Source of the DNA: Clostridia bacterium
Lineage (GTDB): Bacteria; Bacillota; Clostridia; TANB77; CAG-508
NCBI GenBank assembly: GCA_022797635.1
Contig: JAAWKZ010000010.1
Span: 1-34,674 of the forward strand
Direction: 5' to 3'
Length of the DNA: 34,674 nucleotides
Part shown: piece after piece, positions 1-8,265 of the stretch
Layout: each line of letters opens with the position of its first letter
How positions within the stretch are numbered: position 1 is the stretch's first letter
Notes under the pieces: model-generated
Seen by the model: only the letters and a program-made list of their open reading frames with translations
Databases searched by the model: none
What the model was told of the DNA's origin: nothing
Position numbers and translations under genes: made by a program

Positions 1-425
1 GCATCTATTGCTGAACCTCCTGTTGCAAGCATTGGGTCTAAAATGATAACTTCTCTTTTTTCAATATCTTTTGGCACTTTAAAGAAATAATTAACTGGCT
101 CAAAAGTTTCTTCATTACGGTACATTCCAATATGCCCTATTTTAGCATTTGGAACAACGTTAATAACACCATCAAGCATTCCAGTTCCAGCTCTTAATAT
201 TGGAACAAAAGCATAATTATCTTCATTTAGCTTACCTGTTTTCATAGTAGTAATTGGTGTTTCAATTTCTACCTCTTCTAACGTAGCATCTTTCATTGCT
301 TCATAACATAAAAATGTAGCAATCTCGCTAATTAACTCACGAAACTCTTTAGTCCCAGTTTTTTTATCTCTTAAAATAGCTAATTTATGTTGAATCAAAG
401 GATGATTTAATTCTATTGTTTTCAT
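1..425 (-). CDS. upp: uracil phosphoribosyltransferase, 3' end outside window
   Basis: Uracil + PRPP gives UMP + PPi, the cytosolic uracil salvage step. The visible 141 codons begin [20 protein letters not shown] and include the family's FREL segment, a RAG(T)GM motif and, near the window edge, [12 protein letters not shown], the PRPP-binding loop. The carboxyl end (about 65 residues in a normal 205-210 residue enzyme) lies beyond base 1. The ATG at 425 has a purine-rich AAGGAAG element upstream. It follows uraA on the same strand with a 62-bp gap and no terminator, so permease and enzyme are probably co-transcribed. Identity is very secure. Confidence 0.96.
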   Translation of the reverse strand, partial: MKTIELNHPLIQHKLAILRDKKTGTKEFRELISEIATFLCYEAMKDATLEEVEIETPITTMKTGKLNEDNYAFVPILRAGTGMLDGVINVVPNAKIGHIGMYRNEETFEPVNYFFKVPKDIEKREVIILDPMLATGGSAID

Positions 426-487
426 ACTTTTCTTCCTTCTTTCTATTTTTCTCTTTAAATATATAATTTTTTTATTCACCTAAAAGA

Positions 488-1873
488 CTATACCTTTGCT
501 TTTTCTTTTTTCTCAGCCTTTGCTTCTTTTTCTTTTATTTTTTCTGATTTTTTAGCTTCTTTCTCTTTTTTATTCTTTTCTTTTTGTTCTTTTGTCTTGT
601 TTTCTGGAATACAAAGGTTAATTAAAATTCCAACAACTGCTGCTAAACTCATTCCTGAAATTGTAATTGATAAATCTCCACTAATGATAGAAATAGCTGC
701 TCCTCCTAAACCTAACACTAACATAGATGCCCCTACAACTACATTCTTAGGATTATCAAAATCCACTTGATTATGAATTAATACTTTTAATCCATTTACT
801 GCAATAAAACCATAAAGAAGTAATGAAACTCCTCCTAAAACAGCACTTGGTATAGTTGAAACTAATGCTGTAAACTTTCCTAAAAATCCTATTACAATAG
901 CAAAAATAGCAGCTAAACCAATAACCCATACAGATGCAACTTTTGTCATACCTACTACTGATGTATTTTCTCCATAAGTAGTATTAGCAGGTCCTCCTAA
1001 TAATCCAGCTACAAATGTTGCAATACCATCTCCTAATATAGTTCTGTCTAGCCCTGGATCTCTTAATAAATCTTTTCCAATAATATTACTTAATGATGTA
1101 TGATCTCCAATATGTTCACATAGAGTTACTAATGCAATTGGTGCAATTGTAATTAATGCTTCAAAATTTGGTGTATAATTAACAAATGGGAAAACGAATT
1201 GTGGTACACTAAAGAATGGTGCTTCTAATACTGCTGTAAAATCTACCATTCCTAAACAAACAGCTGCAATATACCCTGTAATAATACCTACTAAAAATGG
1301 AATAATTTTTAAAAATCCTTTTGCTTTTATCATAACAATAGCTGTTACTAAGAAAGATACTACTGCAACTAGTACAGTTTTCCATTCAAATTCTACTCCT
1401 GAAGTTAAACCTATTTGAGAAATGGCACTAGGTGCTAACCCCAAACCGATAATCATAATCATTGGTCCAATAACGACTGGTGGTAATAATTTATCTAACC
1501 AGTTTTTACCTACAAAATGAATAACAGTAGCAACTACAATGTAGATTAGACCTACTGCCATAATTCCTGTCATAGCACCTGAAATTCCACCTTTTAAGTA
1601 TGCAGCAGCTAATGGTGCAATAAAGGCAAATGAACTTCCTAAATATACTGGTGATTTTCCTTTTGTACATAAAATGTAAAGTAATGTTCCTATTCCAGAT
1701 GCTACTAATGCTACTGGTATAGTAAGTACTGTTTCTCCTGCAGCTGCATTTACTAAAATTGGTACTAAAATGGTGGCACCAAACATTGCAAAAACATGTT
1801 GAATTGCTAAAACAATCCATTTTGCAATTGGTGGTTTTTCATTTACGTCAATCGTCATCTTGCTCTCGTTCAT
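488..1873 (-). CDS. uraA: uracil permease, NCS2 family
   Basis: A 461-residue inner-membrane uracil:proton symporter. The sequence has the NCS2 pattern: an early QHVFAMFGATILVP segment, GSSFAFIAP in the first half, a CEHIGDH motif and a GG(P)ANTTYGEN motif near residues 290-305, and about a dozen hydrophobic helices. The last 35 or so residues are an unusual lysine/glutamate-rich cytoplasmic tail. The ATG at 1873 has a perfect AGGAGG eight bases upstream. It sits between an attenuator-like leader (1906-2111) and upp, which points to pyrimidine-responsive control of both genes. Xanthine or other NCS2 substrates are less likely because of the upp linkage. Confidence 0.94.
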   Translation of the reverse strand: MNESKMTIDVNEKPPIAKWIVLAIQHVFAMFGATILVPILVNAAAGETVLTIPVALVASGIGTLLYILCTKGKSPVYLGSSFAFIAPLAAAYLKGGISGAMTGIMAVGLIYIVVATVIHFVGKNWLDKLLPPVVIGPMIMIIGLGLAPSAISQIGLTSGVEFEWKTVLVAVVSFLVTAIVMIKAKGFLKIIPFLVGIITGYIAAVCLGMVDFTAVLEAPFFSVPQFVFPFVNYTPNFEALITIAPIALVTLCEHIGDHTSLSNIIGKDLLRDPGLDRTILGDGIATFVAGLLGGPANTTYGENTSVVGMTKVASVWVIGLAAIFAIVIGFLGKFTALVSTIPSAVLGGVSLLLYGFIAVNGLKVLIHNQVDFDNPKNVVVGASMLVLGLGGAAISIISGDLSITISGMSLAAVVGILINLCIPENKTKEQKEKNKKEKEAKKSEKIKEKEAKAEKKEKAKV

Positions 1874-1905
1874 AAAATTTTCCTCCTCTTATTTTGGTTT
1901 TCAGG

Positions 1906-1951
1906 CACAAACAAAAACAAAGAAAAACCACTAATAAAAATATTAGTGGTT
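1906..1951 (-). terminator. leader hairpin with T-run in front of uraA (possible attenuator)
   Basis: On the minus strand AACCACTAATA pairs perfectly with TATTAGTGGTT (11 bp, 4-nt loop; arms 1941-1951 and 1926-1936) and is followed by a T-rich run. It has the form of an intrinsic terminator only about 50 bp before the uraA start, with no promoter visible in between. The stop codon of the short leader ORF (1943-1945) lies inside the 5' arm, so a translating ribosome would disrupt the hairpin. Confidence 0.8.
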
Positions 1952-2065
1952 AATTATTAAAAATATAACAATAGATGAAAAAACAATTGAAAATATAGCA
2001 ATTTTAAAAATTGCTTTTATGCTTGTCATTTCTAATTTATTTTTTCCATCTACAAATTTTGTCAT
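1943..2065 (-). CDS. 40-residue leader peptide or small membrane protein upstream of uraA
   Basis: The ORF reads ATG at 2065 to TAA at 1943 and encodes 40 residues: a charged start (MTKFVDGKNKLEM) and a hydrophobic second half rich in Ile, Phe and Val that could span a membrane. A GGGGTG element precedes the ATG, and a good promoter (2083-2111) lies just upstream, leaving a very short 5' leader. The stop codon is inside the 5' arm of a terminator hairpin before uraA. Two readings are possible: a true small membrane protein, or a leader ORF whose U-rich codons (Phe, Ile) serve transcription attenuation, as pyrL does before E. coli pyrBI. No family was recognised. Confidence 0.55.
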   Translation of the reverse strand: MTKFVDGKNKLEMTSIKAIFKIAIFSIVFSSIVIFLIINH

Positions 2066-2082
2066 TTTTTGCACCCCATAAA

Positions 2083-2111
2083 ATATTACTATACTTTATT
2101 TTAAAATGCAA
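2083..2111 (-). promoter_or_regulatory. sigma-A-type promoter for the leader ORF/uraA/upp
   Basis: On the minus strand TTGCAT, 17 bp, TAATAT. The predicted start is only about 10 nt before the leader ORF ATG. No closer promoter to uraA is visible. Confidence 0.65.
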
Positions 2112-2136
2112 TAGTTTTTTTATTTTTTTATAAAAT

Positions 2137-2211
2137 TGGTGACCCCTACGGGAATCGAACCCATGATTCAGCCTTGAGAGGGCTGCGTCTTAACCGCTTG
2201 ACCAAGGGGCC
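2137..2211 (-). tRNA. tRNA-Glu (anticodon CTC)
   Basis: The minus strand folds as a complete tRNA: acceptor GGCCCCT/AGGGGTC with one G-U pair, D-arm with GGTTAAGAC, anticodon stem CAGCC/GGCTG with 7-nt loop CTCTCAA (anticodon at 2178-2176), T-arm with GGTTCGAATCCC, and an encoded CCA at 2137-2139. The CTC isoacceptor reads GAG. Confidence 0.96.
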
Positions 2212-2233
2212 ACATATTCAAAACTACTTTAAT

Positions 2234-2263
2234 ACTATACCATATTTTTAGCAGTTTCGTCAA
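2234..2263 (-). promoter_or_regulatory. promoter of tRNA-Glu
   Basis: On the minus strand TTGACG, 18 bp, TATAGT, ending about 22 bp before the tRNA 5' end. It begins just past the mrnC stop codon. Confidence 0.75.
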
Positions 2264-2268
2264 TGTTT

Positions 2269-2664
2269 TCACGCAATAATTTTATTTAATATTTCACTTA
2301 GTCTTTCATCCTGCTTTGTTAAATACAAATATCCTATTAATGCTTCAAATGCAGTTGAATACATATAATCTTGAAAAGACGCATTTTTAGCAATATGATG
2401 CGTTTGTGTATTTCTTCCTCTTCTTACAATATCCTTTTCTTCTTCTGTTAGTATTTCTTCTAACTTTTGTAAAATGTCTGCTTGAGCTTTTGCTTTTACA
2501 TATTTAATAGCTTTTATATGTAATTCATGTGGCTTCAATCTTGTTGTATTAATTAAGTGTGTACGAATATATTGTTCATAAACACTATCTCCCACATATG
2601 CCCATGTTAATGGTGACATTTGCCTTACTTCTTCTATACTTCTTGTTCTCTCTATTAATTCCAC
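2269..2664 (-). CDS. mrnC: mini-ribonuclease III
   Basis: A 131-residue RNase III-type catalytic domain without a dsRNA-binding domain; in Bacillus the family matures 23S rRNA. The signature YVGDSVYE (residues 23-30) carries the catalytic Asp, and FEALIGYLYL near residue 106 carries the second acidic cluster; VRRGRN lies between them. Length matches the family. The start is GTG at 2664, chosen because AAGGAG lies eight bases upstream and MELIERTRSIEEVRQMSPLTWAYVGD aligns with the usual N-terminus. It follows rbgA on the same strand, fitting a ribosome-biogenesis pair, although a short palindromic repeat separates the two. Confidence 0.93.
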   Translation of the reverse strand: MELIERTRSIEEVRQMSPLTWAYVGDSVYEQYIRTHLINTTRLKPHELHIKAIKYVKAKAQADILQKLEEILTEEEKDIVRRGRNTQTHHIAKNASFQDYMYSTAFEALIGYLYLTKQDERLSEILNKIIA

Positions 2665-2687
2665 CTTTATTTCTCCTTTTTACCACA

Positions 2688-2736
2688 TGTCAGTTTGGGG
2701 ACGTTAGTTTAACTGACATCTGTCCCTTAACTGACA
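2688..2736. repeat. REP-like imperfect palindrome at the rbgA 3' end
   Basis: Arms TGTCAGTTTGGGGAC (2688-2702) and GTCCCTTAACTGACA (2722-2736) match as inverted repeats at 13 of 15 positions around a 19-nt centre. The right arm supplies the last codons and stop of rbgA. A related sequence, TTGTCATATTGGGGACGTT, occurs twice before thrS (23939-23990), so this is a dispersed repeat family rather than a chance hairpin. GGGGAC/GTCCCC repeats of this kind resemble mobile palindromes found in other clostridial genomes. Confidence 0.7.
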
Positions 2737-3620
2737 CTTTCCAATGTAATTCTTCCTAACTTTCCGCTTCTAAAATCGTCTAGTATAATACTTGCTACTC
2801 TTTCTAGATCTATTTCTCCTCCTGAAATAATAGCTCCACGTTTTCTACCAATTAAGTTCATTAATTCTACTATTTTTTCATTTTCTTCTAAATCTCTATT
2901 TTGCAAAATATCTTCTATTTCATTTTCTTGTAATTTATATCGTTCTTGTAAATTAGATAAATAGTTACTTTGTAGTACTTTTAATAATTCATATCCTATA
3001 TCCAAAGTAGATAAAATATCATCTTTAATAGTTCCTGTATAAGCCAAATTCAACGCTACCTTTTGATTTCCTAATTTTGGCCATAATACACCTGGTGTAT
3101 CTAATAATTCTATTTGATCTGATACTTTTATCCATTGCTTTTGTCTAGTTACCCCTGGTTTATTGCCAACCTGTGCAGTATTTCTTTTTGCAATTCGATT
3201 AATAAAAGAAGATTTCCCCACATTTGGAATTCCCAATATCATTACTCGAATAGACTTTCCTATTCTTCCTTTTGTTTGATATTTTTCTTCATCATAAATT
3301 TCTACTATTTTTTGAAGTACCTCTTGAATTCCTTTTCCTGATACAGAGTCTACTAGTACGGCTGGTATTTGTTCTTTCTTAAAGTATTCTATCCATTTTC
3401 TATTTTCTTGCTCACAAGCTAAATCTGACTTATTTAAGATAATAAGTCTTCTTTTATCTTTGACAATTTCTTTAATATCTGGGTTTTGGCTTGATATTGG
3501 AATACGACTGTCAATGATTTCTGCTACAATATCAATTAATTTTAAGTCTTCTATTATTTGTCTTTTTGTTTTCGTCATATGTCCTGGGTACCAATTAATA
3601 TTAGTTATGTTTTCATTCAT
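2727..3620 (-). CDS. rbgA: ribosome biogenesis GTPase A
   Basis: A 297-residue circularly permuted GTPase (YlqF/RbgA) needed for late 50S subunit assembly. The motifs come in permuted order: G4 NKSD (63-66), G1 GIPNVGKSS (130-138) and G3 DTPG (174-177). The N-terminus INWYPGHMTKTKRQI is the family hallmark, and a helical C-terminal ANTAR-like domain follows. The start ATG at 3620 has CAGGAG upstream. The final residues (ESVS) and stop are encoded by a repeat arm, so the native C-terminus may have been altered slightly by repeat insertion. Its neighbour mrnC also acts in ribosome maturation. Confidence 0.95.
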   Translation of the reverse strand: MNENITNINWYPGHMTKTKRQIIEDLKLIDIVAEIIDSRIPISSQNPDIKEIVKDKRRLIILNKSDLACEQENRKWIEYFKKEQIPAVLVDSVSGKGIQEVLQKIVEIYDEEKYQTKGRIGKSIRVMILGIPNVGKSSFINRIAKRNTAQVGNKPGVTRQKQWIKVSDQIELLDTPGVLWPKLGNQKVALNLAYTGTIKDDILSTLDIGYELLKVLQSNYLSNLQERYKLQENEIEDILQNRDLEENEKIVELMNLIGRKRGAIISGGEIDLERVASIILDDFRSGKLGRITLESVS

Positions 3621-3668
3621 TCTATATTACTCCTGTACTTTTCGTTTTTTCTTATCACTACTTGTTCT

Positions 3669-3674
3669 ATTATA
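3669..3674 (-). promoter_or_regulatory. -10 element upstream of rbgA
   Basis: A perfect TATAAT on the minus strand about 50 bp before the rbgA start. The matching -35 is poor, so only the -10 is called. Confidence 0.35.
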
Positions 3675-3699
3675 TCATATAAAAGTTTTAAAATCTATT

Positions 3700-3739
3700 G
3701 TACTTTTATAAAAGTAAAGACTGCCATATACAGGCAGCC
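3700..3739 (-). terminator. intrinsic terminator after the large dockerin gene
   Basis: On the minus strand GGCTGCC pairs with GGCAGTC (7 bp with one G-U, arms 3733-3739 and 3719-3725), followed by TTTACTTTT. It lies directly after the stop of the 1445-residue gene. A second palindrome, ACTTTTATAAAAGT, sits just beyond. Confidence 0.7.
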
Positions 3740-3752
3740 TCCATCTTTTCAA

Positions 3753-6700
3753 TTACTCAAGTAATTTTAATTTCATTTGAGCCATATCATTAATAGAAAT
3801 TCTTCCATCTCCATCTATATCTCCTGCTTTTAGTTGCTCACCTTCTAAAAGTTCTATATCAATTAAATGTAACTTTAATAGTGCAATATCATTAACAGTT
3901 AATCTTCCATCACCATCAATGTCACCTTTTACCTTTTCAACCTTAGTTGTATCTTCATATAGGTTTACCATTGCAAGTGATGCAAAAATTTCATAAGCTT
4001 CCATTTCTAATTTGACATATTGAGCTTCCATGCTTTCTGCAAAGTCAATTCTCTTAAACTCTTCATCTTGTTCACAATTTTCTTTTCTACCAATTTCTGT
4101 CCAATTTTCACCATCACTGCTTATAGATACTATCATATTTTGAATAAGACTTGGATCATCCACTCTATATTTCTTTTGAACAAACTCCATAGCAGAAATA
4201 TATTTTGGACTATCTAATTTAATAGTAATATAAGCTCTTTGTCCTGCAATAGATACTGCAAAATCAGTATGCCATTGTGTACGAATATCTCCATCAATTG
4301 CATTTGGTGCATAAAATGGTCTTTTGCTGTCTTTTGATTGACTTGAATATCCATGAATAGATAAATGCTTAATTGGTATATATTTTGCTGTCTCTGTATC
4401 AGTATCTGCTGTAAATTGGTACTCTGTAACATCGCTTGCTGTATAAATACCACTTGCTTTTGTTCTAATAAGAAGTGTATTATCTCCACTTACTACTGGT
4501 TCTTGTTCTTGATAAGAAGTCCAAGAATTGCTACTAGCTAATTTCCATTCTAATCTATCAATATTAGTCATTCCTATTAATCTATTTTCCCAATCATTTA
4601 CATAAACATTTTGTTCTATGGCACTTCCCTTTTGAATATTAATAGTATGCACAGCTTGATTTCCATCAAAACGAATCTTGATATTATCATTTTCATTAAC
4701 TTGTTCTAACTCTTCTCTTGATAATTGATAACTTGCTCCATTTCCATTTTTCCAATTAGCTCCATCAATACAATATTGCCAATTTACATTTTGATATTCA
4801 TCTGCTAATATAATCTTTCCTGCATTAGCACCATCAAATGAGAACATAGCTGATACTTCTGTACTTTCATAGAAGTTAAACATTCTAGCAGCAAACCAAT
4901 TTCCATTTGTTCTATCTGCTACAATCTTAACATATTGTACTTTTCTTAAACTTTCTATTTCAAAAGGTTTGGTATTAGCTTTAGCTTGCTCATTTGTAGC
5001 AACATTTGAAGGATTGTATGTTAAGTTCTTTTGGCTAGTTAACACTTCCCAGTTTTCGCCATCCATACTTCCCCAAATAGTTCCATCCACAATTTTACCA
5101 TTTCCACCAGCTGCTGGAACAAATTCTACTGCTGAAAGATAAACTGGTCTATCTATCTTTACGATAATATATCTTTGTTTATCACTACCATCCCAAGCTG
5201 AGTGATATCTTGTGTTCATATTTCCATCAATACCATTTACTGCTGCACCTCCATTTGAGGTTGCTTCTGTTGAAACACCATGAATAGATAAATGCTCAAT
5301 TGGAATATATTTTCTAGCATTTTGCTCAATGTTTGTTGTAAATTCATAAGTTGTACTTGTTTTACTTTCCAAATATGTTCCCGTTCTTCCCATTCTAACA
5401 ATAACTGTTTTATTGCCTGTTAAATCTGGTTCTTCATCACTATAGAAAGTCCAGTCATCTTCCTCTCTATATTTCCATTGCATACTAGGTACTGATGCAA
5501 TTAATTTATTTTCTAAATCATTTGCATATAAAGTACTTGGTAAACCTGCTGATTCAAAAATGTCAATTTTGTATAAATTTTCCTCACTATAATTTGCCCC
5601 AACAATATGAACATAAATATCATTTTCAGCTGTAATATCATTTAACTCTTTTGTTGTTAATTGCAACTTGTGTTCTTCTTGTGCATCAAATGCAACTTCA
5701 TTCCAAGTCTGTTTTCCATCTAAACTGTAGTCCCAACGAACACCATTTCCATCAAAACGACTTGATAATACAATTTTTCCTGCATCTTCTCCATCAAATG
5801 AGAAACTTGCTAAACTAGTATCTATTTGACCTAATAAATGTGCTGCAAATCCTCTTGTTAAATTTGGTTGTAATACTGCTGAACCTTTATAATCTTTTGC
5901 TTCATTTAATATTTTTGCTTGTAATACTGTAAATTTGAAAGAATATTCAACACTTGTTATTTTTGTTTTAATATAGTTTGATAAATTATACATTGGGAAT
6001 GGGAAACATTTTAAAGCTTCCATCATTTCCTTTTCTAAGTTGTAATAATCTTCCTCTGTTTTAGTTTCATCATTTACATATAATTTAGCAAGTCCTGCCC
6101 ATGCATCTAAGTTAATAGATTGAACTTTAATTGCTTCTCTGTAAATTTGTTCTTGTTTTGCTTTGTCATCTTTATAAACATCTGCCAATTTTACAAGTTT
6201 TTCTGCTTTTTCCAAATTTTCATAATCATTTAATGCTTCTTGGGCTAATATAACATATGGCACATTGTAACCCCTTACATAAGTTCTATCATTTCCCCAT
6301 CCTAAAGGCATTCTTTCACCTTTTTCTGAGTAGTTCCATCCAGATACGTCATTATCAATTCCCCAATATCCTTTTCCTTCTGTATTTTGGGTATAGTAAA
6401 GAATTGCTGCATGTCCTGGTTGGCCAATAACTGCTGATGGTATTGCATGCACCCCACGGATACAATGTCCTGATTTTGATATACCACCACAAACTGCACC
6501 AGTACCAAATTTATTTCTAAAGTTCATCCATAATTTGTAGGTATATGGTGTACCATTTCTATAAGGTATATAATCAAATAAACCTTTTTTTGTAACTGTT
6601 CCATCTGCATTTTTCTTTTCTACTGCAAACAATTCATTAAAATAATCTTTATTTGCCTCATCATAATAAACTGGATTTGAATAGTTAGGCCATACATAAG

Positions 6701-8090
6701 CCATATAAGAGTGTGGAGTTAATAATCCCCATGCACTTCCTGGATTTTTATCTATTTTTGATTGAGTATATTCATTTAACCATACAATTTCTTCATCATC
6801 AATATTTGTACCTAAAACCCATCTCATTTCTTCAATACTAAAGGTTTCAAACCATGGTGTTATATTGACTGCATCAGTAGCTTTGAATTGTCCATTATTA
6901 TATAAATCTTTATAAATTTTATAACGATCTACTGCATCTGATAAATTGTGTTCTGAAGCTTGCATCCATAAATTTACTCTTGCTGAATGTGTTAATGAAA
7001 GTGTTATTGCCATTCTTTTATATAAACTTCCTTTAGTTGTATCCCAATTTAAACCTTTTTTCTCTAAAAGTTTGATACCTGCATCTGATATTGAGGTTTT
7101 ATCATCAAAGTCACTTTTATATGCTTTCAATAGTCTAGTAAGTTGTGTTAAAGAATTAAAATAACTTGCTCCATTTGGTTCTCCTCCTGATATATAAAGA
7201 CGTAATGTGTCTACATCATTCATTAACCATGCAAGTGTTTCTTGATTATCATCACTTTCTTTCAAATATCTTTTTAAAGCATATTCTCCTACTTTATTTA
7301 CTAATTCTCTTTGTAATAATGTTAATTCATATTCTCCTGATGTAATCTCAGCTAATTCTTTGCTTTTTAATATTGCATCATATTCTGCTACTGTTTTGAT
7401 GTTAATATCACTACCTGCATCTTCTTTATAGTTCTCTGTAATAAGCATTGGCTCTACATATGCAATATGATCATTTCCGTTACTTCCATTATCATATGCT
7501 TGAAGTCTTATATATTTTGCTCCTCTAATATCTATTTTTTCAAATACTGCATTTTGTCCTGGCATAACTACTCTATCTGCTGTCTCAGTATTTTTTAGTG
7601 TCCAGTGTTGTGCACCACTTGGATAAAATTGATCTTTATCAGATGTATAAATATATACTTTAACACCATTACCTGCGCTTGAAGTTTGGTTCATACCTAC
7701 ATATAATGTTAAATATGGATATTTTTCGCTATATTCACTAACGTCATAATATACTTCTGATGATGCATGTGCTAAAATACCATAATCAAATTGATAAAAT
7801 GCATTCTCAATTTTTATTGCTAGCTTATTTCCATTTAGATCTTGATTTACTTTAATAGTTCCCCAGCCTGCATGAGATTCCTTACGATATGGGATACTAT
7901 CTTCTGATAGTTCATCTGATAAACGTAAATATTCTCCTTTGTTTGGATCTTCAGCAATTTTAGCTGTAGTCGCTAAAGTTCCATTTCCTTGAATTATAAA
8001 AAATAACATAAAAAATACGAAGAAGCATATCAATGTTTTTGCCAAAAACTTGATTGAACTTTTTTCGTTTTCTACATTTTTTCTTAACAT
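3753..8090 (-). CDS. secreted dockerin protein: transglutaminase-like core, two F5/8C modules
   Basis: A 1445-residue exported protein. A signal or anchor helix lies at 19-37; an NPCBM-like beta module at about 45-215; and a helical region follows. Next is a Cys-His-Asp set typical of transglutaminase/papain-fold enzymes: AVCGGIS (Cys near 533), GQPGHAAILYY (His near 558) and YWGIDND (Asp near 578). A TPR-like stretch (605-700) precedes two copies of a unit made of a SFDG...AGKI beta module and an F5/8-type-C (discoidin) domain, each opening with IPI(E/K)HLSIHG (about 925 and 1235). The C-terminus (1387-1445) is a type I dockerin with two DIDGDGR...ND calcium loops. Inferred role: a peptidase or cross-linking enzyme acting on host glycoprotein or plant material, docked to the neighbouring cohesins. 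The exact enzyme class is unknown. It has its own promoter and terminator. Confidence 0.8.
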   Translation of the reverse strand: MLRKNVENEKSSIKFLAKTLICFFVFFMLFFIIQGNGTLATTAKIAEDPNKGEYLRLSDELSEDSIPYRKESHAGWGTIKVNQDLNGNKLAIKIENAFYQFDYGILAHASSEVYYDVSEYSEKYPYLTLYVGMNQTSSAGNGVKVYIYTSDKDQFYPSGAQHWTLKNTETADRVVMPGQNAVFEKIDIRGAKYIRLQAYDNGSNGNDHIAYVEPMLITENYKEDAGSDINIKTVAEYDAILKSKELAEITSGEYELTLLQRELVNKVGEYALKRYLKESDDNQETLAWLMNDVDTLRLYISGGEPNGASYFNSLTQLTRLLKAYKSDFDDKTSISDAGIKLLEKKGLNWDTTKGSLYKRMAITLSLTHSARVNLWMQASEHNLSDAVDRYKIYKDLYNNGQFKATDAVNITPWFETFSIEEMRWVLGTNIDDEEIVWLNEYTQSKIDKNPGSAWGLLTPHSYMAYVWPNYSNPVYYDEANKDYFNELFAVEKKNADGTVTKKGLFDYIPYRNGTPYTYKLWMNFRNKFGTGAVCGGISKSGHCIRGVHAIPSAVIGQPGHAAILYYTQNTEGKGYWGIDNDVSGWNYSEKGERMPLGWGNDRTYVRGYNVPYVILAQEALNDYENLEKAEKLVKLADVYKDDKAKQEQIYREAIKVQSINLDAWAGLAKLYVNDETKTEEDYYNLEKEMMEALKCFPFPMYNLSNYIKTKITSVEYSFKFTVLQAKILNEAKDYKGSAVLQPNLTRGFAAHLLGQIDTSLASFSFDGEDAGKIVLSSRFDGNGVRWDYSLDGKQTWNEVAFDAQEEHKLQLTTKELNDITAENDIYVHIVGANYSEENLYKIDIFESAGLPSTLYANDLENKLIASVPSMQWKYREEDDWTFYSDEEPDLTGNKTVIVRMGRTGTYLESKTSTTYEFTTNIEQNARKYIPIEHLSIHGVSTEATSNGGAAVNGIDGNMNTRYHSAWDGSDKQRYIIVKIDRPVYLSAVEFVPAAGGNGKIVDGTIWGSMDGENWEVLTSQKNLTYNPSNVATNEQAKANTKPFEIESLRKVQYVKIVADRTNGNWFAARMFNFYESTEVSAMFSFDGANAGKIILADEYQNVNWQYCIDGANWKNGNGASYQLSREELEQVNENDNIKIRFDGNQAVHTINIQKGSAIEQNVYVNDWENRLIGMTNIDRLEWKLASSNSWTSYQEQEPVVSGDNTLLIRTKASGIYTASDVTEYQFTADTDTETAKYIPIKHLSIHGYSSQSKDSKRPFYAPNAIDGDIRTQWHTDFAVSIAGQRAYITIKLDSPKYISAMEFVQKKYRVDDPSLIQNMIVSISSDGENWTEIGRKENCEQDEEFKRIDFAESMEAQYVKLEMEAYEIFASLAMVNLYEDTTKVEKVKGDIDGDGRLTVNDIALLKLHLIDIELLEGEQLKAGDIDGDGRISINDMAQMKLKLLE

Positions 8091-8138
8091 AAATAATCCC
8101 TTTCTTTTCCTTTTTTATTTTTTCACCTATATAATACT

Positions 8139-8167
8139 ATTATACCACTTTTTCTATTTTATGTAAA
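8139..8167 (-). promoter_or_regulatory. promoter of the large dockerin gene
   Basis: On the minus strand TTTACA, 17 bp, TATAAT, about 50 bp before the ATG. With the terminator at 8225-8258 it makes this gene a separate transcription unit from the two cohesin genes. Confidence 0.8.
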
Positions 8168-8224
8168 CATTTTCCATAAAATTTTATCATTACCTAGAAA
8201 TATTATCTATAAAATTTCAAACAC

Positions 8225-8258
8225 AAAAAATGGATAGCTCTCTAACTATCCATTTTTT
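8225..8258 (-). terminator. intrinsic terminator after the anchored cohesin gene
   Basis: AAATGGATAG (8228-8237) pairs perfectly with CTATCCATTT (8246-8255) with an 8-nt loop, flanked by A-runs and T-runs so that it could work in both directions. Confidence 0.85.
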
Positions 8259-8265
8259 TCTCAAT

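Noticed and set aside
1895..1910. Shared CAGGCACAA string before uraA and before sigK (17386)
   Set aside because: Nine bases in two places with unlike surroundings is within chance for this window.
3700..3716. ACTTTTATAAAAGT palindrome as an operator for rbgA
   Set aside because: It lies in the T-rich tail of the dockerin gene terminator, and simple AT palindromes are common in such DNA.
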